This document shows positions 54,830 through 64,000 of a stretch of DNA of 64,000 bases, one piece after another; position 1 is the first letter of the stretch; each line of letters opens with the position of its first letter. Made by a program: the position numbers and the translations under genes. The notes beneath the pieces were generated by a model that worked only from the letters and a program-made list of their open reading frames with translations, made no database searches and was not told the origin of the DNA. This DNA comes from Certhia americana (lineage: Eukaryota; Chordata; Aves; Passeriformes; Certhiidae): positions 2,890 through 66,889 of the forward strand of contig JAGMWU010000138.1 in assembly GCA_018697195.1 (NCBI GenBank), read 5' to 3'.

Positions 54830-55920
54830 CCCCCTGTGGGTTACTGTAGAGGAGAATTGGAGGCAGGAAAGGTAAAGATCAAGGGTTGAGATAAGAACAA
54901 TTTACTGGAAACAACGGGATAAGAAAATGAACAGTAACAGCAACAATATTAATAACAGAAGTGTACAAAAGAGAGAGTGATTGACATGCAAAATGCTTCC
55001 CCTGACTATTCCCTCTGGCTTGGAACCTATGCTACCCAAGGGGATAAAGGATAAGGATAAAAAGGAATAAGGAAGACTCTCCTGTTGAGTCACAAAGTTG
55101 AGAGTAGACCCCCTTGCTAAACTGAGCCCCAGACTTGACTGACAGTTTAGGCCCAAAGGTTTTAACAGCACTTAATTGATAGCTTAAGTTAAACAATTTA
55201 AGGAGTAATGTAAAATTTACTATAGCAGAACAGTAATTCATCAGACAATTTACCTACAAATCTAAAGTACTTGAGAATGTATGAGAGCAACATTCTTAGT
55301 CTGTTTGCTATAGCATATTCACACTCTCATGCATACAGACCTAAAGAATATGTACAAGGTATATACTTGTGAAAAATTCCCTTCAAAATCAGTGACATAC
55401 GTTGGATGCCTTTGCATCTTCATGGGTGAAGGGTTGAGCCTTGAGGAATGGAGGGTATCAGCCTGGCATCTGTCATTGGCATTCAGTGATCCTCCAAGTA
55501 TAGCAAACTTAAGAGTTTGCTGGCTCTTAGAGGCCCCACTCAGAGGGAGGTTGCTGGTCACAAGCCTGCTGTGGTCCAAGAGAGCTCAAAGGGTCTCACT
55601 TTGGACTGCTGTTTATAGGGCTTCAAGAGAATGGGCTTTAGTCATAGTAATTTTCTATCCTGGCCACAATTTGGGGCGGTAACTTTCAAAAAAAGTTCAA
55701 TAACAGAAATGTTATTCCACTTGGGTGGTTATTCAGGCAGGAAAAATAAGTTTCCAAGGCTGTTAAAAAGTAGGAGCTCATTAAACAGCACCAGTTTCTG
55801 GGAGCAGATGGTTTTTGATAAGCTCAAGAGGAACTCAGCCGAGGTGCTGCTGTCAAGGCTGAGGCCTAAGGAGCATTTTTCAGATCATAGTGTGGTCAGA
55901 GGGTAGAGAGGGGATGCACC
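54830..55920 (-). mobile_element. Possible LTR-like repeat in the intron
   Basis: A stretch with AATTTACTGGAAACA, GTAACAGCAACAATATTAATAAC and TACAAAAGAGAGAGTGATT resembles the R-U5 side of ERVL-like avian LTRs in reverse orientation. Boundaries and TSD were not found. Confidence 0.3.
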
Positions 55921-56486
55921 ACCACACTTTAACTAGTATAGTGCACTATCTTTGAAGCAATTATATTAAAGCTAGAAAAAACCAATTATTAAGTAGAGAT
56001 TGATATTACCCATACCAATGACTGTGGGCAAATCTCTTGCTCAGCCTCAAGGAGTAACCTTAGGGGGCATCCCCACTCAAGGAAGGAATCTCTACACATA
56101 GTCCAATAAAGGATATGGTAGAAGACCCTGCCATTAAAAAGTGGGACTGACACTAAAAAGTGTTTGACTGACAGTCTGTTAGTCCTGTTTCTGGGCCAGC
56201 TGTATCAGCTCAGCAACTTTAGATAAGTTATCAGTACTATCACTTGTTGGTTCCTTTATCTCAGGTACTTTACCAGGTCTGCCATATTTTCACCTCACTA
56301 TCAGGATGTTTAGCTTTGGGGCTGATGAGTCAGGCTGGTTTCAGCATTTCTTCGACACCAAAAGCTGCATGACCCCCCCCTTCTCCATTCACCAGTGTTA
56401 GCTTTGTAAATAGGGTACTGTTCAAGTTGTTTTATCCCCACTCCAGGCAGAGCATCCTGCTACATCCCCATCTTATTAGTAATATT

Positions 56487-57277
56487 TGTCTTAGATTGGA
56501 AGACAGGTGTGTCTGCTAGGAAAACAAAAAAAACCCCAAAACAACAGGAGCCTCCCTTGGACTGGTGAATACAAAACCTTCTCCCTCTGAATTGTTATAA
56601 TTCTGAAATTGAAGGGGTCTCAGGCAAAGATGTAAGGGTAGGAATAGCAGTTCTTTACTAGTGTGTCTAGCAAGATAAAATAACAACAATAACTATAGTG
56701 TAAACAACAAACAGAACTAGGGGGAAAAAAAACCAACCAGGCACAGTTTTCCTCTGCCACTGGCACCTTCCCCCCTTCAGTACTGTCACAAGCTACCAGA
56801 GCGAGCAGCAGGCCCGGGGGATGAGATGTATCCAGGCTCAGCGGCGGTAGCTGGAGCTGTAGAAAACGTCCTGGCTGGGCAGGGTGTGTAGAACACAGTG
56901 TGGGGAAACCCAGAGCAAAAACTGAAGAAGCAGTGGGTGCAGGGCAGTGGGGCAGCAGCTCTCGGCAGGGCAGGCAGAGGACAGGTTCCGAAATCCCGTG
57001 GGAGACACAAAGAGACGGTGATGGGTCACTCCGAGCTAAACTCCAGGTGAGGGCTGGTGAGGTCTCCCCGCAGTCAAGAACCGAGCAGTCCTGGCAGTTT
57101 CCTCTGAGCGCAAAAAAACTTCTGGGAGCCAAGTAAAGTCTGGGTGCCACCCTGTCCCTGACTTAGCTGCTTCCTTTGTCTTTCCTAAGCACCCATAAGT
57201 TCTCTCGAGCACCTAGCAATCAGCTTTCTAGCAATTTCTGGGAAAAAAAATTCTATAAGAAAGCAACCCAACACACA
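56487..57277. mobile_element. Solo LTR of family F (intron 1)
   Basis: TGTCTTAGATTGGAAG start, with shared TGTCTGCTAGG, AGGTCTCAGGCAAAGAT-like, AATAGCAGTTCTTTACTAG, GTCCTGGCTGGGCAGG and GTGTGGGGAAACCC blocks. The 3' end near 57277 is approximate and no exact TSD was found. Confidence 0.75.
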
Positions 57278-57749
57278 CTTAATGCTCAAAATTGTAGTTA
57301 CTATGGTAATTCAAAGGCCGTTGCTAACTGCCCTCCTCATTCCTGCTGCTTTGATACATTAAAGTGATGCCTTAAGTAGGTGTGGTGAGATGTGAAACTC
57401 AGCCTGGTGTGGTGAAGGTATGTCCATGCCAGGAAGGTGCAATGTTGTCCTGGTCAGTTCACTGTTGGTGGTGGAGCAGGGCCCTTCAGCTGCTTCTCAT
57501 GCTGGAGATGGGGTGGTTGTTGTGTCTACTGCCAATTGTGCTTTAAGATGATTGTATTACATCTGAAATGGATTATGACATGCCCATGTTGGCTTGATGG
57601 AGACCGTCAAATTGGGGGTGTGTTTTTACAGTTGTCTGAAGCAAGTGCAAGTTCATACTGTTGCCTGGAAGAGGCTCTTTCCATCACTGGTTTTCTGCTT
57701 CAGACTGATTTATTAAAATATGAATATCAATCTAATATCGATACCCAAC

Positions 57750-58295
57750 TGTGACGGACAAAAGACTCTCTAACAGTTAAGTTAGAAAGTGTATGTTTAT
57801 TGACGGCCGGGCAGCTGCGTGGGATAGCTCCCTAATACGCACTGCAAAGATCACAGGTAATTACAGAGCCTTTTATCCACAAGAATGTTGAATACACAAA
57901 ATACAAATGCATATTCATACCCTTGTCACCTCCTCTTCTCCGCTTCGTATGCTAATTGACAAAAAGGCTATTAAGCATGCGTAGTTTGTTCTCTGAAATG
58001 AGTCGGGGGTCTTATGTGGGGAGTGGTCACCAAAGGGAGGAAGTAAAACTAGTCTTCCTCGTTCTAAACTTTCAACCTTTGATGGATACGTGATAAATGA
58101 CTCCTTGGAATTTCTTGTTCCCAGGACTGTTTCTGGAGATAGAGGGTCTGCAATGGTCTTGTGTTTTTACAAGCCAAACTTACATAAACATAAGCTTGAT
58201 AGGCAATGAGTTACCAGTTACTGGATTAGTTTATCTAAATCTAGTCTCTCTCGCTTATCTATTCTCTAAATTTTAACTGGTGTCATCAAAGCTTC
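57750..58295 (-). mobile_element. LTR-like element, minus strand
   Basis: Starts TGTGACGGACAAAAG on plus; the minus strand carries AATAAA (TTTATT at about 57797) close to this end, as in an LTR 3' end. The distal boundary (near GGTGTCA) and TSD are uncertain. No match to other LTRs in the window. Confidence 0.45.
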
Positions 58296-58649
58296 TTTTT
58301 CCCAGCAGCAATATCTTCAAAGTTAGTGTCTCAAGACCTGTTGCCAAATTGTGCTGCTCATGAGTTGCAGTCAGCAAGATGAAGATATTCTTTAAAGATC
58401 TTGTTATATTCAGGTTGTTTGGGCTGTTTTGACAGCAGGCTGATCTTCCTGTGCTGCTTCATCCCCCCAGGAGTGTTTCAAATATTTGTGTGTGTGCCTT
58501 TTTCCTTAAAGTACCCTTTCATCCTGGTAAACAAACATGGACTAAACAACAAATTGAGACCCAGTGGAGTTAACATATCTTAAATCACAGTGGGCTAACT
58601 CCAGACTATCATAGGTGAAGTTATTAGCTTGTCTTTCAGAGAGGCTAGT

Positions 58650-59368
58650 TGTCTTGGTTTGGAAAGACAGGGACCAAAAAAAGGGGAAACTTCCCTTGGG
58701 GTTTGTTATAATTCCAAAATTGAAGGAGAGGTCTTAGGCAACGATAAGGAGGGTAGGAATAACAGTTCTTTACTAGTTAGTCTAACAAGGTAAATTAACA
58801 ATAATTACAATATTGACAACAAACAGAACTAGAGGAGGAAAAAAAAAAAACCAAAACAACAAGTCAGTCCCAGTTTTTCTTCTGGTACCCCCCCCCCCAC
58901 TCCCCTCAGTACTGTCACAGGCAAATAGGCTAGCGGCAGCTCTAGGAGCGTGAGATGATTCCGAGGGTTCACAGTGGCTGGAGCTGTTGGAAAAAAGTGT
59001 CCCGGCTGGCAGGGGCTGCAGAAACACAGCGTGGGGAGACCTCGAGCAGAACTGAAGAAACCGTGGGTGCAGGGCAGGGAGGAAACGGGTTCCCAAAATC
59101 CCGGGGGACACACGAAGAGACCGGTGGTCCGACGGAGTCCCAGGTGAAGGGAAAAAAGTCAGAGCTCTCCGCCTCGCCGAGACGAGCAGCCCTGGCCGTC
59201 CCCCCCAGAGCAGAAAAACTGCCCCCAGCGAAGTGGAATCAATGTCTCTGTGTAGCTGCTTCTTTTGTTTGTTCCCGAGCACCCATAAGTACCGAAAAGC
59301 ACCCAGCCATTAGCTTCTTAGCAACTTCTGGGAAAAAATTCTATAAGAAATTAACCCAACCCCCAACA
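58650..59368. mobile_element. Solo LTR of family F with TSD
   Basis: 719 bp, TGTCTTGGTTTGG...CAACCCCCAACA, with a perfect 5-bp TSD CTAGT (58645-58649, 59369-59373). This copy defines the family ends used for the split copy at 13860-23698. Its internal sequence matches those at 13225 and 56487. Confidence 0.9.
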
Positions 59369-59447
59369 CTAGTGCTCTCTGTCATGTTCTCTATTAAGGG
59401 TGCTTGGTTTTATTTTTTTCATCGCTTATTGTGGTATGCGCAAACTG

Positions 59448-60889
59448 TGATGAGTTGATTGATACTTTAATTGTTGAGTACCCATTCTTTATTGTTATGG
59501 TTTATCCCTGATTGGTCAATTTTGTAATATTGACACTTGATTAAAGTAATGAAAAGGGTGGATACACCTTTAGTGAATACACATTTTGAGGTGAGATTCT
59601 GGAAATAGCTCTCTTCTGGTTTTCAGTGGGGTGAGTTGAGGCGCCTCGGCCGGCCCGGCTGTTCTCCATGGCTGGGCGGGGCTGAAGTTCTCCCTGCCCT
59701 CCCCCAGCACCCTTGGCAGGTAAAGGGGAAGGAGAGGCAGTGAGGGGGAGGGTGGAAGGCTGGCCCAGTCCTGGCTGCTGAGATCTGCTAATCCAGGATG
59801 GCCCCACACAGCAAAACGGGGGCTGAGCCAGGCCCGGCATCTGCCAGGCAGAGAAAAGAGAGGTGATCAGCCCTGGCATGAGACATCTGAAGCCTGACCG
59901 GGCTGAAAAAAAGATCCTAGCCTCCCTCTCTCAGCACAGCTGGAACTAGAAAGCAGCAGCCAGGCCTTGAGAAAGATCCTGGCCCAGCTCCAGCACAACT
60001 GCAATGCATCATGTGACTGCCTTGTCTCGGCTGCAGTCTGTGCTCACTTTTTTCCCAACCAGATGAAACTTCCAAAGCATGAATCTTACCCAGAGGAAAA
60101 AGAGGAGACTGGAAAAAATGTAAAAAGACACAGCATAAGACTTAATGTCAGAGAAAGTGAGAAGAGAATCTTAAATGGCAAGGAAAATTGAAGGAGTGGC
60201 CTGGTTAGGTTGGACTTCTCTTGTGAGGCCATAGAGAATGGACTAAATACCCTGTAACCTATGGAGTGTTTGTTAGGGGATGCAAGGTTCTAGTCAGAGT
60301 TGTGAGCTGCTGGAGAAAATTGAACAGAGGAAAACTGAGGAAGTGAGAGGTGATGCCCTGCCCATTGAGGGAAGATGACCTCTGTTTCTTGAAATGAAAA
60401 GAACTTTTGTTTTATACTAGAAGAGGCATCCTTAAACTGTACCCTAATAAACTGATATGGCCCATGAGCTGCTGTAGAAGGCTGTCTCATGGGAGGGACT
60501 TCACAATGGCAACATTTCTCCCCCGGGTGGGCCATTGTAGAGTGTAGAAGCAAGAGAACAGGCATCTTGTGAAAAATCTCTATGGTATTCAAGAGAGACT
60601 CCTTTCTCCTTAATGAATTAAGAAATTATTATTTTAAAAGTGGTAACTGACTGAGAATCCCATATTTTGTCTTTGATATCAAAGTAAGAAAGTGAATAGT
60701 TAGTAGGGGGAAGAGAAGTGTTTTGAAAGTTTCATTCTGTTTTTTTTTTCTTTTGGTGTTAATTAATAAAGTTTTATTCCTTTTAAGTTTAAGCCTGTTT
60801 ACTCTTGATTGGGGAATTTTGAATTGGCAAACCAAAACTAAGATATAAAATTAGTGTTTCTGCCCAGTTTCAAACTGAAACCACGACAC
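59448..60889 (+). mobile_element. Putative long ERVL-like LTR
   Basis: Runs from TGTGATGAGTTG to AACCACGACA, with AATAAAG at about 60766 near the 3' end and a GC-rich middle (59640-60000). The flanks CAAAC and CAAAT are a near match for a 5-bp TSD. The inner ORFs have no recognisable similarity. It may be two elements rather than one. Confidence 0.4.
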
Positions 60890-62111
60890 AAATTAGTGCA
60901 TTGGCCAGAAAGCAAACAAAACCCACAACACTTATGAATGCCAGTGAACAGTTGGGTATTGAACGTGTCTGTATGATCCCAACAGTGTGCTCAGTTTTCA
61001 TCTGAGCATTATTGTGCACTGAACTCGGTGCTAACCAGCTTGCACCAAAGCTGCTGCCCTGACAAGTTGTGTGCGGAGGCATGTTCATATATGGGGGCTG
61101 CAGTAAAAGCACTTTGCTGCTTGTTTGCACATCTCCTCTTGCCCAGGTACACCGCTTGTAGGTTGTCCTTAGTTCCCTAAATTTTCAGGTTTTACTTCCC
61201 AGTGTCATGAAACACAAACCAGGCAGTTAACTCTGACCTGACCAGTCAAGAGATCTGTTGCCAGTTATCATAGTAACTATAAGCCATACTTGTCAACCTT
61301 GTGTCAGATGCTGTAAAAACACAGGGGGAATAATAAATTTCTTGTTTCAAAATAATTTTAATGATAGAGAATGAATTAGAATGAAAGCTGACTACCACAA
61401 ATGGGATAGCACTGGTGGGTTTGTGTGGTTTGAGTTTTCTTTTGTTTTCTTTTGTTGCCATGCAACCAATGTATGTTTAAAGCAGGGTAATATGTTGTTT
61501 TTTAAGTAATTTCTTTAAGTGTGAGGGAGAACATAAAAATATTGGCTACAAAGGCTATATTTAAAGATAAGGATCATAATTTTTCTATAAGAGAGAATGA
61601 GAGTGGGAAGTAGAGTGGGCATTGTCTATGACTTCATGTATGTGTGCAGGAAAGCAGTTTAATGATAGGGAAGAAAGGAACGGCCTGGTTTGTGAATGTG
61701 ATTTTTCTGTTAGCATTCTGAGTGGGTATGAGTGGTTAAATTCTAGGCATCAAAACAAGACAGCAGATATTAAAGAAATTTAAGGAGTGATCCAGCTGGA
61801 GCTGGAATTTCAGCAGAGTAGCAAATAGAAAAGTCTATATGTCAAATAACTGGGAAAAGCTGTGAGATCCAGATGTCTGGAAGTAGAGATCTAGACAGAT
61901 CCAAGTCAGCTGACAAAAATGCTTTTTATCTACTTCATTTACCCCTTTATTGTAAAGATTGCAGTAAATCCAGAAATAGTGTATTGAAGCTGCTTTCTCA
62001 GGAGTCTCTGTATAGAGTTTGTGGTAAAGGCAGGAAGAGTTTAACCTACTACATTTGTATATTATTGGGGTATTGAATCACTACCCTGCCTTAACTCTTT
62101 TTTCCTTTCAG
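60890..62111 (+). other. UBAP2 intron 1, distal part
   Basis: About 1.2 kb of intron ending in a pyrimidine tract and acceptor CTTTTTTCCTTTCAG at 62111. No other feature is recognised. Confidence 0.5.
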
Positions 62112-62251
62112 ATTTTCTATTTTGTACATACATTGTTTTGTATATACTGTATATGATGACTTCGGTGGGCAGTGAACGTACCCGGGGCACTAGGGACAAA
62201 ATGCAAATTTCAGCCTCTCAGCCAACACAACCACAGAAACAAGTAGTACAG
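62112..62251 (+). CDS. UBAP2: UBAP2 exon 2, first coding exon (N-terminal 33 codons)
   Basis: A 140-base exon with acceptor TTTCAG before it and donor CAG|GTACGT after it. Translation starts at tandem ATGs (62153, 62156) and runs 33 codons in phase 0: it starts MMTSVGSERTRG and ends TQPQKQVVQ. From knowledge of the vertebrate family, UBAP2 begins MMTSV and carries the same TQPQKQVVQ end before its UBA domain; the paralogue UBAP2L differs in this part. UBAP2 is a cytoplasmic ubiquitin-associated protein linked to stress granules and RNA polymerase II turnover. Later exons, including the UBA domain, lie beyond the window. Upstream of the ATG the exon has 41 non-coding bases. Confidence 0.85.
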
Positions 62252-63159
62252 GTACGTGCTACTATATAATCATCTTTGAGTTGAAAGTGAGCATGCAATG
62301 ATTTATTTCTTCCCTAAGTCAGTAAAAACAAAAAAAAAATGGGGGGGCTATGGTCTTATTTGGAAAAGTATGTTTGTTTGATATCTTGCTTTAATTGCTT
62401 AGTTATCCAGCACAGCATTAAGTTGTCCTTGTATTCTTGTCTCTGAAGGAGCTTTGTGTTCTTCAGCAACATTTCCCGTGAGTGAGCAATGCTATGCCTA
62501 TCCCTGCCAGGATTTCTGTCCTGTTACCTAAGTGTCTTCAGAGCTCAGCTCTTTCATATGCCAGCCTCATGATGCTAGAAAATTTCTGGTCAATAGAGGA
62601 ATTTGGGTGGGTGGGAAAAGCTTTGTTAGACCCATGTTGTGTTCTACAGCATGATTCAGCATATTTAGAAGTCACAAAATCCTAAACTTCTTGTGCAGTG
62701 CCTTCACAAAGTGAAATGAAGATGATTGTCTACTAGCAGGCTAAAGTTATTTTGAGTATCTGCAAGATTGAAATTAAGCTCTTACCCCATTGTCTTGGTT
62801 CTCAGCAGCAGAATAGTTGTGTGCTTGCCTGGGTTAAAGTGCAAAATGTCTCTGTTCCTGGCAACTAATTATTCTTTTGTCAGGTACTTTTCAAAATTTG
62901 ATTCAATTCAAGAATTGCCTCAGTTCTCAGTCTAGAGGTGCTCCCCTGGGAAATTGTCTTATTTTCTAGACTGATCTTTAACATCGAGGGGCTCTTCTGC
63001 TCTGTACGATATTAATTATGTGACCTCAAACCCTTATCTCCTTGTGTTACAGTGCTTTACATAGTGGTGATTCATGCTAATGTATGGGTTTAGAAAGTGG
63101 CTTTCAACAAATGAAGTTGAATTTGTTTTTGCTTTATAAAAAGTGTGCAGGAGTGTAAC
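62252..63159 (+). other. UBAP2 intron 2, proximal part
   Basis: Intronic sequence after the GTACGT donor. No further exon-like ORF bounded by splice sites is recognised here. An A run followed by seven G occurs at about 62331-62347. Confidence 0.5.
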
Positions 63160-63445
63160 GAGCAGGTTGACAGATGTGATGGGTTCCCCTTTTTTGATGT
63201 TTGCAAGACAGCAGTGGAGTATTCTGCCCAGTTTTGGGTTCCCTAACACAAGTCAGACATTGGCAAATGGGAGCAAGTCCAGTGAGGAGCTGTGAAGATG
63301 GTTGGGAGGCTGGAGCACAGGATGAATGAGTGGTGACTGAGGGAACTAGATTTGTTCATCCCTAAGAAGGCAAGGCCAGGGTGCCTTCTATTCAGATACC
63401 TCATGAAAGGGTATAGAAAAGGTGAAGCCAGCCTCAATGGCACAA
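63160..63445 (+). mobile_element. Degraded CR1 LINE fragment
   Basis: The order CCCAGTTTTGGGTTCCCTAA, GTCCAGTGAGGAGC, GGCTGGAGCACAGGATGA, CTGAGGGAACTAGATTTG and TTCTATTCAGATACCTCATG follows the sense strand of the CR1 RT 3' region (the GGCTGGAGCA...CTGAGGGA...TTGTT pattern). Highly diverged, so boundaries are approximate. Confidence 0.6.
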
Positions 63446-64000
63446 GTTGGAACACTGGAAATTCCATCTGTTAAAAGGAAAAAAAAATTGTTTACCACAA
63501 ATACTGTCATGGATTAGAGAGGTTATGGGATCTTTATCTGGCCTCAAGCAGCTACTCTGATGGGACATGCTCTCAGTGGGAGGTTGCACTGACTATCGCT
63601 AGGGTATATTTGCAACTGATGTGATTCACTGATTTTAAACATTAAGTCTTAGACCTTTTTATGAATTTTTTCCACTTATTCTACCTCTTGCATAATAGAT
63701 ATTGGTTTGGTCATTTCAGTGGAAAAGATGATTATTTAATATACAGCAGATATGTTTTATTGCTTAGATTAGATGAACCTCCCTCCTTATGCTTTGCAGA
63801 TCAACAAAAACATGTAGGATGATACTATGCAATTACCACTGATTTTTTTTTTTGAATGTAGAATGTTACTTTCTCAAATGGAGATTTCATTGTCATAGTC
63901 ACATTGAACATCATTTAAGTTATTTAAGAAATTACATCACAGTTTTTTCATTGTTTCTGGATAATAAATATACTGTGTTAAGATCTGGGCCTATTACTGT

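Noticed and set aside
62112..62251. UBAP2L instead of UBAP2
   Set aside because: Both start MMTSV, but the TQPQKQVVQ end fits UBAP2 and not its paralogue as I know it.

Overview
The window is vertebrate nuclear DNA, almost certainly from a bird and most likely a songbird. Two CR1 LINE fragments, avian-style class I, class II and ERVL-like LTR elements, and the first coding exon of a vertebrate gene support this. That exon (62112-62251) encodes a 33-residue N-terminus that matches UBAP2 and sits 3' of a CpG-island promoter (about 44.78-45.78 kb). UBAP2 is Z-linked in birds and keeps a W gametolog in many species. The extreme ERV load makes the W chromosome a reasonable guess, but the sequence alone does not prove it. 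|| Layout. 1-1134: stubs of four LTR families. 1135-6790: a minus-strand pile-up in which a class II (betaretrovirus-like) pol with dUTPase, ERV E, is fused to a class I pol, ERV G, which is itself interrupted by solo LTR H. 6793-12701: a plus-strand class II provirus with an alpharetrovirus-like env, ERV I, interrupted by inverted copies of solo LTR J and by one small LTR. 12702-13430: a leader and LTR fragment of family F. 13440-44548: one old class I provirus, ERV A, opened up to 31 kb by eight later insertions. 44.78-62.25 kb: UBAP2 promoter, first intron (with CR1 and solo LTRs) and coding exon 2. || Nesting of ERV A, read from target-site duplications (TSDs) and from pol reading across the junctions: A's reverse transcriptase is split by solo LTR F (13860-23698). 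F is split by a complete minus-strand provirus D (14213-23302, TSD CAGGG). A's RNase H-integrase linker is split by plus-strand provirus B (25374-39098, TSD CCCAA). B's pol is split by class II provirus C (29446-34141, TSD AGGGTA). A's integrase is further cut by solo LTRs L1, L2 (itself hit by LTR M) and K. || B and D are related gammaretrovirus-type proviruses. Both have a tRNA-His primer site, a gag-UAG-pol read-through arrangement, a single CCHC knuckle and a CX6CC transmembrane Env. Between pol and env both carry a cysteine-rich reading frame in a third frame that I do not recognise. It is conserved between the two lineages, overlaps the Env leader, and in B ends in an arginine-rich tract. 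This is the most interesting candidate in the window. D has LTRs that read as identical, yet its gag, protease, pol and env all carry lesions, so it is recent and defective. No provirus here appears able to replicate.
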